In this document: positions 1 through 6,000 of the stretch, one piece after another | Position numbering within the stretch: position 1 is the stretch's first letter | Layout: each line of letters starts with the position of its first letter | Notes under the pieces: generated by a model | What the model was told of the DNA's origin: nothing | Database searches by the model: none | What the model saw: only the letters and a program-made list of their open reading frames with translations | DNA from: Bacteroidota bacterium | GTDB lineage: Bacteria > Bacteroidota > Rhodothermia > Rhodothermales > Bin80 | Reading direction: 5' to 3' | Assembly: GCA_026702635.1 (NCBI GenBank) | Contig: JAPPBZ010000253.1 | Span: forward strand, 1-6,562 | Length of the DNA stretch: 6,562 bases | Translations under genes and position numbers: made by a program

Positions 1-254
1 GCAGCATCAATATCCCCTTCAATCGTTCGTGCAAGAGCCGCAACAACGGGCCCGTCAACTTCCTGGGCAATCCGCTGGACCGCTTCAAATTGGGCAGGTG
101 ACGAAACAGGAAATCCAGCTTCAATGATATCCACATTCAATTTGGCAAGCTGGTGTGCAATACGAATTTTTTCTGCGATGTTCATGGAGGCACCGGGTGC
201 CTGCTCACCGTCGCGCAGCGTTGTCTCGAATATTAATACTTTATCGCCAGACAT
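1..254 (-). CDS. leuA: 2-isopropylmalate synthase, N-terminal part (runs off the left edge)
   Basis: LeuA condenses 2-ketoisovalerate with acetyl-CoA to 2-isopropylmalate, the committed step of leucine synthesis, in the cytoplasm. Only the first 84 codons are inside the window. They show the family N-terminal signature TTLRDGEQAPGAS at residues 11-23, with Arg14 and the metal-ligand Asp15, followed by the EAGFPVSSP motif (45-53) and the ALART stretch of the TIM barrel. The ATG at 254 lies 25 bases after the leuB stop and gives the usual short lead-in (MSGDKVLIF) before the motif. There is no Shine-Dalgarno sequence ahead of it. One oddity is Glu10 where the family usually has Asp (F-D-T-T); this residue is not the metal ligand. 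The C-terminal leucine-sensing domain is out of view, so feedback control cannot be judged. Citramalate or homocitrate synthase are relatives, but the sequence and the leuB neighbour favour LeuA. Confidence 0.93.
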   Translation of the reverse strand, partial: MSGDKVLIFETTLRDGEQAPGASMNIAEKIRIAHQLAKLNVDIIEAGFPVSSPAQFEAVQRIAQEVDGPVVAALARTIEGDIDA

Positions 255-279
255 CCGAAGATCACTTTTGTGGTCTCAA

Positions 280-1350
280 TTATACAGTAGTTGTAGAAAT
301 TGTGAATGCATGCTCAAGTACGGCATTGCTAAACTCTAGGGTTGATGCCGTTCCACCTAGATCATAGGTGAGGATCCCGTCCTCCAAAGCTTTGACAACC
401 CCATGCTGTATACGTGCACTGGCTTCCATCTCTCCCAACATCTGCAACAGCATCACAGCACTGAGAAGCGCTCCAGCAGGATTTGCATACCCTTTCCCCA
501 CTATGTCAGGCGCACTCCCATGGACCGGCTCAAATAAGCCAACCTTGCCTCCTATACTTGCCGACGGCAGAATACCGAGTGATCCAGGAAGTGTGCCAGC
601 CAAATCACTCAGGATATCCCCGAATAAGTTACCGGTCACGATCACATCAAACTGGGAAGGTCTGAGGATCAACTGGATCGCTGCATTATCAATGTATAGA
701 TGCTCAAGCTCTATGTCGGAAAATTCCGCGTTGTGAATTTCGGTAACAACACTTCGCCAAAGCTGCGAAACTTCAAGGACATTTGCTTTATCCACGGAGG
801 TGAGGCGCCCTCTGCGTTTTCTTGCCAGATCGAATGCGATTCGAACAATTCGTTCAATTTCACCCCGGGAGTAGACCATAGCGTTGGATGCCTTCTCTTC
901 CGTGCTGCTGCGTGGGGTGCCAAAGTAAATCCCTCCCGTAAGCTCACGTACGATCAGAAGATCGGTCCCAGCCACACGCTCTGCCCGCAATGGAGAACTC
1001 TCTACCAGGCTCTCAGGCACAATCACCGGTCGCAGATTGGCGTAGCCACCCAAGGCTTTTCGTAGAGACAATAGAGCCGCCTCGCATCGTCGCGATCCAG
1101 TCTCATGATCCCATTTGGGGCCACCAATCGCCCCCAGAAATACTGCATCGGCTGCTAGGCAGGCATCGCGGGTAGCGTCTGGAAATGGTGTGTCGAACTG
1201 ATCTAAAGCTGTGCCACCAATTGGCCAATGCTCCAGTTTCACCTCGAAACTAAACTCATCAGCCGCAGCCAATATGGCCCTTTCGGCTTCTCGAGTCACT
1301 TCTGGCCCGATCCCATCTCCAGGTAATACCGCGATCTGATATACAGACAT
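280..1350 (-). CDS. leuB: 3-isopropylmalate dehydrogenase
   Basis: LeuB oxidises and decarboxylates 3-isopropylmalate with NAD+ to 2-ketoisocaproate, the last leucine-specific step before transamination. The 356-residue protein has the normal family length. Visible motifs are GDGIGPEV (11-18), GAIGGPKW (73-80), LRKALGGYANLRP with substrate arginines Arg97 and Arg107, RELTGGIYFG with Arg135 and Tyr142, and DKANVLEVSQLWR with Lys188. The metal aspartates are Asp221 (YIDNA), Asp245 and Asp249 (NLFGDILSD). The adenine-binding segment GSAPDIVGKGYANP spans 279-292. Its ATG directly follows the ilvC stop (TAGATG, no spacer), so translation is probably coupled to ilvC. A GAAGAAGG stretch about eight bases upstream, inside ilvC, is the only Shine-Dalgarno-like sequence among the operon starts. 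The leuA gene follows 25 bases downstream. Relatives such as tartrate or isocitrate dehydrogenase are unlikely given the ilv/leu context. Confidence 0.97.
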   Translation of the reverse strand: MSVYQIAVLPGDGIGPEVTREAERAILAAADEFSFEVKLEHWPIGGTALDQFDTPFPDATRDACLAADAVFLGAIGGPKWDHETGSRRCEAALLSLRKALGGYANLRPVIVPESLVESSPLRAERVAGTDLLIVRELTGGIYFGTPRSSTEEKASNAMVYSRGEIERIVRIAFDLARKRRGRLTSVDKANVLEVSQLWRSVVTEIHNAEFSDIELEHLYIDNAAIQLILRPSQFDVIVTGNLFGDILSDLAGTLPGSLGILPSASIGGKVGLFEPVHGSAPDIVGKGYANPAGALLSAVMLLQMLGEMEASARIQHGVVKALEDGILTYDLGGTASTLEFSNAVLEHAFTISTTTV

Positions 1351-2367
1351 CTATGCAGCCTTCTTCGTTTCCACACTACTCTCATTCTTTCTGAGCCAGG
1401 CCATCATCCTGCGTAACCGCTGCCCTACCTCCTCTACTGGATGGGCGGCTGTCTTTTCCCGGTAAGACTGAAATGTTGGTTGCCCATCCTCACATTCAGC
1501 GATCCATTCCTTGGCAAACTGGCCGGACTGGATCTCTGCAAGGATTCGTTTCATTTCATCTTTCACCTGCGAGCCAATCACCCGCGGACCTCTTGAATAA
1601 TTACCGTACTCAGCCGTATCGCTGATCGAGTAATTCATATAGGAAAGTCCTCCTTCATAGTAGAGATCTACAATGAGTTTGAGCTCATGAAGAACTTCAA
1701 AGTAAGCAAGCTCTTCGGGGTATCCCGCTTCAACCAGCGTTTCAAATCCTGCCTGGATAAGGGATTGTGATCCTCCACATAGCACAGCCTGCTCTCCAAA
1801 CAGGTCTGTTTCGGTCTCATCTTTGAAATTAGTCTCAATCACGCCCGCGCGTGTTCCACCAATTGCATCTGCGTAGCTGAGTGCCAGATCCAACGTGCCC
1901 CCGGAAGCGTCCTGTGCAACGGCAACAAGGCACGGTGTTCCCTTCCCTTCTTCAAACGTACGGCGAACCAGATGTCCAGGCCCCTTAGGTGCCACCATAA
2001 AGACATCTACTCCTTCTGGAGCCTGGATTTGACCGTAGTGGACATTAAATCCATGCCCAAACGCTAAAGCTTTTCCTGGTATGATATGCTGAGCAATTTC
2101 AGCTTCATATACGCGCTTCTGATCCTGATCCGGTATCAGGATCATCACCACATCTCCCCAGGCGGAGGCATCTGCTATACTCATGACTGTGAGTCCTTTC
2201 GCGCGCGCCTTATCGGCAGATTGTGATCCGGCCCTAAGGCCAACGGCAACGGTTGCACCACTGTCCTGCAAATTCAGTGCATGGGCGTGCCCCTGGCTTC
2301 CATATCCAATTATCGCGACCTTCCGCTCCATGATGATGGCAGGGTCCGCGTTATAATGTACCCTCAT
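1351..2367 (-). CDS. ilvC: Ketol-acid reductoisomerase (NADP+), class I short form
   Basis: IlvC rearranges and reduces 2-acetolactate (or 2-aceto-2-hydroxybutyrate) to the dihydroxy acid, the second shared step of valine and isoleucine synthesis. The 338 residues match the short class I enzyme. The Rossmann motif GYGSQGHAHALNL is at 21-33. The cofactor loop has Arg45, Ser48 and Ser50, the pattern of NADPH-preferring enzymes. Catalytic His105 (GHGFNVH) and Mg2+ ligands Asp188 and Glu192 (TDLFGEQ), plus Glu224 and Glu228 (YFEVLHELK) and Ser249 (SISDTAEYG), are all present. The start MRVHYNADP resembles the usual MKVYYD opening and lies 24 bases after the ilvN stop. That gap is AT-rich with no Shine-Dalgarno sequence. 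The TAG stop abuts the leuB ATG. The protein ends with a lysine/alanine tail (KKAA). Confidence 0.98.
   Translation of the reverse strand: MRVHYNADPAIIMERKVAIIGYGSQGHAHALNLQDSGATVAVGLRAGSQSADKARAKGLTVMSIADASAWGDVVMILIPDQDQKRVYEAEIAQHIIPGKALAFGHGFNVHYGQIQAPEGVDVFMVAPKGPGHLVRRTFEEGKGTPCLVAVAQDASGGTLDLALSYADAIGGTRAGVIETNFKDETETDLFGEQAVLCGGSQSLIQAGFETLVEAGYPEELAYFEVLHELKLIVDLYYEGGLSYMNYSISDTAEYGNYSRGPRVIGSQVKDEMKRILAEIQSGQFAKEWIAECEDGQPTFQSYREKTAAHPVEEVGQRLRRMMAWLRKNESSVETKKAA
2120..2144. repeat. Perfect 10-bp inverted repeat inside ilvC
   Basis: Positions 2120-2129 and 2135-2144 are exact reverse complements around a 5-base loop (CCGGT). The repeat lies within the ilvC codons for the Ile-Pro-Asp-Gln-Asp-Gln stretch (about residues 78-83). 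The repeated Asp-Gln codons (GATCAGGATCAG) partly explain it, so it may be a by-product of protein sequence. There is no following T-run on either strand, so it is not an intrinsic terminator. Confidence 0.6.
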
Positions 2368-2391
2368 GTGTTGTTTAATTAATTGTTCAAG

Positions 2392-2958
2392 TTAAGAATC
2401 CCGCTGCATAGCAACCCGGCCACTCCGGGCTACCTCAACAATCTTGTGTGAGGCCATCATATCAATGAAGGCATCAATCTTTTTCGACGGACCCCGAAGT
2501 TCAAAGGTCATGGTTTTGGAAGTGATATCCACAACCTTGCCACGAAAGATTTCATTGACAGAAAGAATTTCGGAGCGGGAATCCCGATTATAGCAAACCT
2601 TGAGCAGACATAACTCCCGTTCTACATAATCGGTATCCGTCAGGTCAATGACTTCAATCGTATCCACTAGGCGGCTGAGCTGCCTTAGAACCTGCGCAAT
2701 GATACGACCATTACCCGTGGTAACGATATTCATCCGGCTTACGCTAGGATCTTCTGTGACCCCAACAGTGACGCTGTCAATGTTGAAGTCCCGGGCTGAA
2801 AACATATTTATGACGCGGATGAACGCACCTATCGAGTTCTCTACTTGGACCACTATCGTGTGCGATTGTATCATCTCGCTGTCATCCGGCTGAATTGGCT
2901 CCCCTGCAGCTTTTTTTCGGATGATCTGCTGAGGCGTAAGTATCAGTGTGTCTGCCAT
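2392..2958 (-). CDS. ilvN: Acetolactate synthase small (regulatory) subunit
   Basis: IlvN binds the IlvB catalytic subunit, raises its activity and gives feedback inhibition by valine. The ACT domain spans about residues 33-105 (HTIVVQVENSIGAFIRVINM, then FSARDFNIDSVTVG and SRMNIVTTG). The C-terminal AHAS small-subunit domain runs from about 110 to 185 (ERELCLLKV, RGKVVDIT, FELRG). Asn41, Gly44 and Asn59 match valine-site residues of E. coli IlvH, so valine sensitivity is predicted. At 188 residues it is longer than the usual ~160 because of about 30 extra N-terminal residues ending PDDSE. I keep the ATG at 2958 because it lies 25 bases after ilvB, as other gaps in this operon do, and the extension reads like normal coding. 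Met29 (ATG at 2874-2872) would give 160 residues and is a real alternative. Seven A residues in the mRNA (2917-2911) fall in the extension. Confidence 0.95.
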   Translation of the reverse strand: MADTLILTPQQIIRKKAAGEPIQPDDSEMIQSHTIVVQVENSIGAFIRVINMFSARDFNIDSVTVGVTEDPSVSRMNIVTTGNGRIIAQVLRQLSRLVDTIEVIDLTDTDYVERELCLLKVCYNRDSRSEILSVNEIFRGKVVDITSKTMTFELRGPSKKIDAFIDMMASHKIVEVARSGRVAMQRDS

Positions 2959-2983
2959 TTATTCAGGGTTTTTTAATCACAAA

Positions 2984-4783
2984 TCAGACAAAGGAATTGG
3001 GTGTCATTCGATCTGTGATCATATCTCCAGTTGCTGCTCCGGCAGGAACCATCGGGAAAACCATCTCCTCTTTTGCTACAGAGAACTCCATCAGTACCGG
3101 CCGGTCCGTGACTTTCCATGCCTCATCAATAATCTCCTTCGCTTCTTCGGGAGTATTCGCACGAAGACCTACACAGTGATGGGCTTCCGCAAGTTTCACA
3201 AAGTCAGGGTTGGTGTCCGAGAGATCCGTATGGCTGTATCGTTCCATATGGAAGAGTTCCTGCCATTGTCGCACCATACCCAGGAAGCGGTTATTGATGA
3301 CGGCGAGCTTGAGCGGAAGCTTGTGCGCAGCCGCCACACTCATTTCCTGTGCATTCATCACAAATCCGCCATCCCCGCTAATGCAGACTACAGGTCGGGA
3401 AGACCCAATCTCACGCATTCCAAAAGCGGCCCCCATGGCTGCTGGCATGCCAAAGCCCATCGTACCCAGTCCACCACTGGTGATATGGGTGCGGGGATGA
3501 AGAAAACGAAAATACTGAGCGGACCACATTTGATGTTGCCCCACATCTGTAATCACAACGGCATCGCCCCCCGTTTTATCACGCAACTGCTCAATCACAC
3601 TCTGGGCACGCAACTTCCCATCCTTTTGATACTGCAAAGGGCATTCCTGACGCCAGGTATCAATTTGCTCAAGCCATTCTGTGGTATCCTTCGGATCTAC
3701 CAAGGGAATCAGGCGCTCCAGCACAGTTTTTACATCACCCAGAATCGCACAATCTGCGAATACATTCTTGGAAATGCACGACTGATCAATTTCGATATGA
3801 ATTACTTTTGCATGGGGGGCCCAGGAATCAAGCTTGCCAGTTACCCGGTCGTCAAAGCGGGCTCCAACTGCGATAATGAGATCGCAGTGCTGTACAGCCT
3901 GGTTTGCCCACCAGGTTCCATGCATTCCCAGCATTCGGAGTGCAAGGGGATCCTCTTCTGGGAAGGCTCCCAATCCATGTAAAGTGGTGGTTACCGGAAT
4001 ACCTGTGTACCTTGCAAGTTCAGTCAAGCTGTCCGAAGCATCACTATTAACCGCGCCGCCACCTACATAAAGTAGTGGTCGTTTTGACTCAGCGATCATG
4101 CGTGCAGCCCGCTGCAGCTTTTCGGGACGAACCGCCTCCGGGACAGCATACCCTCGCATATTCACGGTTTCCGGATATTGAAAGGGACCCTCTGCTAACA
4201 GAACATCCTTTGGTAAATCAACCAGCACTGGACCTGGGCGCCCGGTTCGGGCAATGTGATAGGCTTCCTTCACGGTTCGGGCCAAATCCTCGATATCGCG
4301 GACCAGATAACTGTGTTTGGTAATGGAGCGTGTAATTCCGACTGCATCACACTCCTGGAACGCATCATTGCCAATCAGACCTGTAGGAACCTGTCCGGTA
4401 AAGACAACGATCGGCACGGAATCCATGTATGCATCCGCGATTCCCGTAACTGTGTTCGTGGCCCCAGGTCCACTAGTAACCAGAACCGTTCCAACCTTCC
4501 CTGTCGCTTTTGCATATCCTTCTGCCGCGTGTGTCCCCCCTTGCTCATGTCGAACCAGGATATGCTGGAACTCGGGATTGATTCGGTGCATCTCATCATA
4601 CACCTTGATGACAGCACCACCGGGATGTCCAAAAATAATCTTGACCCCTTCGGCCTCAAGAGAGCGGAGAAGAATCTCAGCACCCGACATCACCTGACTT
4701 GTGCTGGTGATCTCTGGCCGGACCTCTGGGAGCGAGTCTCCCGTAGTTACAGGCTGTACCTTTGTATGTTCGTCGTAAGTCAT
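2984..4783 (-). CDS. ilvB: Acetolactate synthase large (catalytic) subunit, biosynthetic
   Basis: IlvB joins two pyruvates to 2-acetolactate, or pyruvate plus 2-ketobutyrate to acetohydroxybutyrate, using thiamine diphosphate, Mg2+ and FAD. The 599 residues fit the family. The N-terminal TPP domain has GHPGGAVIKVYDE (52-64) and catalytic Glu80 in RHEQGGTHAAEGYAKATG. The central FAD-type domain has VGARFDDRVTG (306-316). The C-terminal TPP domain carries GDGGF (470-474) through Asn497-Asn498, the Mg/TPP motif, then RFLGMVRQWQELF. Pro133 and Trp507, at positions where herbicide-resistance changes arise in plants, are the common residues. The start at 4783 is the first possible one, since an in-frame TGA lies six bases upstream. 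It leaves a ~30-residue polar N-terminal stretch, and Met32 (4690) is an alternative start. It is the first gene of the operon, preceded by a 338-base leader region. Tight linkage to ilvN argues against pyruvate oxidase or glyoxylate carboligase. Confidence 0.98.
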   Translation of the reverse strand: MTYDEHTKVQPVTTGDSLPEVRPEITSTSQVMSGAEILLRSLEAEGVKIIFGHPGGAVIKVYDEMHRINPEFQHILVRHEQGGTHAAEGYAKATGKVGTVLVTSGPGATNTVTGIADAYMDSVPIVVFTGQVPTGLIGNDAFQECDAVGITRSITKHSYLVRDIEDLARTVKEAYHIARTGRPGPVLVDLPKDVLLAEGPFQYPETVNMRGYAVPEAVRPEKLQRAARMIAESKRPLLYVGGGAVNSDASDSLTELARYTGIPVTTTLHGLGAFPEEDPLALRMLGMHGTWWANQAVQHCDLIIAVGARFDDRVTGKLDSWAPHAKVIHIEIDQSCISKNVFADCAILGDVKTVLERLIPLVDPKDTTEWLEQIDTWRQECPLQYQKDGKLRAQSVIEQLRDKTGGDAVVITDVGQHQMWSAQYFRFLHPRTHITSGGLGTMGFGMPAAMGAAFGMREIGSSRPVVCISGDGGFVMNAQEMSVAAAHKLPLKLAVINNRFLGMVRQWQELFHMERYSHTDLSDTNPDFVKLAEAHHCVGLRANTPEEAKEIIDEAWKVTDRPVLMEFSVAKEEMVFPMVPAGAATGDMITDRMTPNSFV

Positions 4784-4821
4784 GATTCAAATGAATGGTT
4801 ACCTACATTGGGCAATGATAC

Positions 4822-4870
4822 CAACTAGTAAGCAGGATGTCCCTTTCATCGTTGACATCCTAACCAGTTG
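4822..4870 (-). promoter_or_regulatory. Long two-part hairpin in the ilvB 5' leader
   Basis: Read on the minus strand, CAACTGGT (4870-4863) pairs with ACTAGTTG (4829-4822) with one G-U wobble. Inside it AGGATGTC (4861-4854) pairs perfectly with GACATCCT (4841-4834) around a 12-base loop. The two stems are separated by a 1-by-4 internal loop. The structure ends 38 bases before the ilvB ATG. No T-run follows, so it is not a standard intrinsic terminator. It could be a leader RNA element controlling ilvBNC-leuBA, a transcript-stabilising stem, or a protein-binding site. The pairing is seen directly; the function is inferred. Confidence 0.5.
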
Positions 4871-4900
4871 CACAAAATGAGATACTTTGCTTGATATTTG

Positions 4901-4964
4901 AAACCAGTTCCTAACAGCAAGTTCGGTTTAGCTGAACTAGTACTACGTTTATGCCGACTGGTTT
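4901..4964 (-). promoter_or_regulatory. Inverted repeat linking leader ORF to downstream repeat; possible attenuator pairing
   Basis: On the minus strand AAACCAGT (4964-4957) lies over leader codons 15-17, just before a Val/Ile/Leu codon cluster. It is exactly complementary to ACTGGTTT (4908-4901), two bases beyond the leader stop codon. A second copy of the 3' arm, AACTGGTT, occurs at 4869-4862 inside the long hairpin, so the first arm could pair with either. A ribosome paused on the Val/Leu codons would partly cover the first arm. This recalls amino acid attenuation, but the polarity and the lack of a terminator do not match the classical E. coli scheme. Confidence 0.35.
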
Positions 4965-5006
4965 AGAGATCAGATGTGAAATTTGCTCAACCAATGGCCA
5001 CTGCAT
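4911..5006 (-). CDS. Possible 31-residue branched-chain leader peptide
   Basis: This short ORF (ATG at 5006, TAG stop at 4911) would encode 31 residues beginning MQWPLVEQ. Twelve of the 31 are Val, Ile or Leu, and seven fall within ten residues (17-26, VGINVVLVQL). The run uses GTA GTA CTA GTT CAG CTA. It sits in the leader of an ilv/leu operon, and its stop lies two bases before a repeat that can pair with its own codons 15-17. Known ilv and leu leader peptides of enteric bacteria have this kind of composition and position. No Shine-Dalgarno sequence precedes it, but most genes here lack one. The same frame stays open upstream to about 5108 with only a GTG start. Chance composition cannot be excluded. 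Confidence 0.33.
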   Translation of the reverse strand: MQWPLVEQISHLISKPVGINVVLVQLNRTCC

Positions 5007-5112
5007 ATTCCCAGCCCCGGCTTGATCTAGTAAAACTCCTCTCCTCCCCGTAGGCAATGACAGTATTGATCTCTCCGGGATCCACAATTGCAACGATGTC
5101 CCAACCACACAT
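4987..5112 (-). CDS. Small ORF of 41 codons after the propeller gene, unknown
   Basis: An ATG nine bases after the propeller gene stop, in the same frame, opens a 41-codon ORF beginning MCGWDIVAIVDPGE and ending EYAVAIG before a TGA. I do not recognise it. Its residue composition looks protein-like, with few rare amino acids. No Shine-Dalgarno sequence is seen. It could be a real small protein, the remnant of a longer C-terminus cut off by the TGA at 5124-5122, or a chance ORF. It overlaps the proposed leader peptide in a different frame, so probably not both are translated to the same purpose. Confidence 0.2.
   Translation of the reverse strand: MCGWDIVAIVDPGEINTVIAYGEERSFTRSSRGWEYAVAIG
5029..5057 (-). 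promoter_or_regulatory. Weak sigma70-like promoter candidate for the ilv leader transcript
   Basis: On the minus strand TTGCCT (5057-5052) and TTTACT (5034-5029) are 17 bases apart and each match four of six consensus positions. Transcription would start near 5022, about 16 bases before the proposed leader ATG at 5006. Such matches arise often by chance, and if the host is in Bacteroidota its promoters would follow a different consensus. Confidence 0.18.
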
Positions 5113-5121
5113 TCTGTAGGC

Positions 5122-6000
5122 TCATATCTCCAACCGCAGTAACTGAATGGGAGTCAGAAGAAGGATAGAATCCAAGAGCGGTGCTGCTGCAATCAGTGGA
5201 TCATCAAGCGGAATGACCATCTGACGGGACAAGATACCTTGATGACTGTAAATCCAAATGGACTGGGGAAAAATGATCCATAACCCCTCCTGCGTAACCG
5301 TAATACTATTCAGGTCTGATTCAGCTTTTAAGTTGCGTATATGTCCACCGAAATAATCATAGACCCTGACCAGACCGAGAGCACGATCAGCAACATAGAG
5401 TGATGATGCGTCGGTTGTAAGACTGATCGGCTCGACCAGTTGCCCAGCTCCAGAACCAAACTCCCCGATCACACGCTCCAAGCGTCGACTCGCGTCCCAT
5501 TTTAGAACACGCTGGGATGATGCGTCAATCGCGAATAGTTCTCCCGCGACCCCCGTTGCAACAGCAATTGGCTGCCCCAACGCCGTTGAAAATCCACCCT
5601 GTAGATCAAGCCGAGGAGAGTGCCCTAATTCACGGTCTGTGTTTCTTGGAACCCGGATCGTCTCCAAATGCAGAAGTTCTTTGGAGAATCGGAAAAGATT
5701 GCCTTTCTCTGCATCTGCAAGAACCCAGATCAGTCCATTCCCCGGATCAACGTCTGAAAGCTCCCCAAACACTCCGGCATTCGTACCATCTACGCGTGCC
5801 TTGATTTCTCCGAGATGGTCCAGCTGCAACAGCTCCGAAGCTGAAACCACATAGATCAAGCCTTCCGGATCAATGGCAAGGCTTCGTGCTTCTGGAATCT
5901 GCGCGATCACTTCGAATCCGGTTTGAAGCGTATCCTGCGCTCCCCCAACCCGTGCGAGAACCGTTGACAGTATCAACAAACTTGCCAAGACTTCCTTCAT
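5122..6000 (-). CDS. Secreted NHL-like / six-bladed beta-propeller protein, function unknown
   Basis: The 292-residue protein begins with a probable Sec signal peptide: Lys2, a hydrophobic core at residues 4-16, and a likely cleavage after Gly-Gly-Ala21. The mature part shows repeated propeller-like strands: LAIDPEGLIYVV (41-52), GLIWVLADAEKGNLFRFS (89-106), IAVATGVAGELFAID with RVLKWD (145-169), SLTTDASSLYVADRALGLVRVYD (193-215) and SITVTQEGLWIIF (232-244). The segment GEFGSGAGQLVEP (179-191) is typical of NHL-repeat proteins. No catalytic motif is apparent, so a binding or scaffold role in the periplasm or at the surface is more likely than lactonase activity. I see no lipobox cysteine or C-terminal sorting domain. 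Its ATG overlaps the purD stop (ATGA), suggesting translational coupling, though purine synthesis and a secreted propeller have no obvious shared role. The family assignment is by pattern only. Confidence 0.8.
   Translation of the reverse strand: MKEVLASLLILSTVLARVGGAQDTLQTGFEVIAQIPEARSLAIDPEGLIYVVSASELLQLDHLGEIKARVDGTNAGVFGELSDVDPGNGLIWVLADAEKGNLFRFSKELLHLETIRVPRNTDRELGHSPRLDLQGGFSTALGQPIAVATGVAGELFAIDASSQRVLKWDASRRLERVIGEFGSGAGQLVEPISLTTDASSLYVADRALGLVRVYDYFGGHIRNLKAESDLNSITVTQEGLWIIFPQSIWIYSHQGILSRQMVIPLDDPLIAAAPLLDSILLLTPIQLLRLEI

Larger units (their letters stand above)
4784..5121. other. 338-base leader/intergenic region upstream of ilvB
   Basis: This spacer separates the propeller gene (stop at 5122) from ilvB (start at 4783). 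I find no conserved protein, tRNA, T-box sequence or intrinsic terminator with a T-run in it. It does hold two overlapping short minus-strand ORFs (4987-5112 and 4911-5006), the second rich in Val/Ile/Leu codons. Nearer ilvB are two nested or competing inverted repeats (4901-4964 and 4822-4870). A weak sigma70-like promoter can be drawn at 5029-5057. The 38 bases next to the ilvB start are AT-leaning and lack a Shine-Dalgarno sequence. Confidence 0.7.

Noticed and set aside
368..736. A 122-codon plus-strand open frame antisense to leuB
   Set aside because: It mirrors strongly conserved leuB codons and has no recognisable domain; treated as a shadow.
2375..2382. TTAATTAA palindrome in the ilvN-ilvC gap as an operator
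   Set aside because: It is a short AT-rich palindrome in an AT-rich spacer inside an operon, easily due to chance, and has no second copy near the operon promoter region.
2948..3982. A 344-codon open frame on the plus strand antisense to ilvB
   Set aside because: It lies wholly opposite the well-supported ilvB gene, its translation shows no family motif, and it is rich in Cys, His and Ser as expected of a shadow frame.
4822..4870. Intrinsic transcription terminator for purD-propeller or attenuator terminator for ilvB
   Set aside because: The stem is convincing, but no T-run follows it on either strand, so it is kept as a regulatory hairpin and not called a terminator.
4784..4880. Bacteroidota-type promoter (TAnnTTTG) just upstream of ilvB
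   Set aside because: The near matches TCATTTTG (4880-4873) and TTCATTTG (4794-4787) each miss one core base, and neither has a clear upstream partner box. The second would also put the start of transcription almost on the ilvB ATG.
4784..5121. T-box riboswitch controlling the ilv operon
   Set aside because: No T-box consensus (AGGGTGGNACCGCG-like) or terminator pair is visible on the minus strand of the leader.
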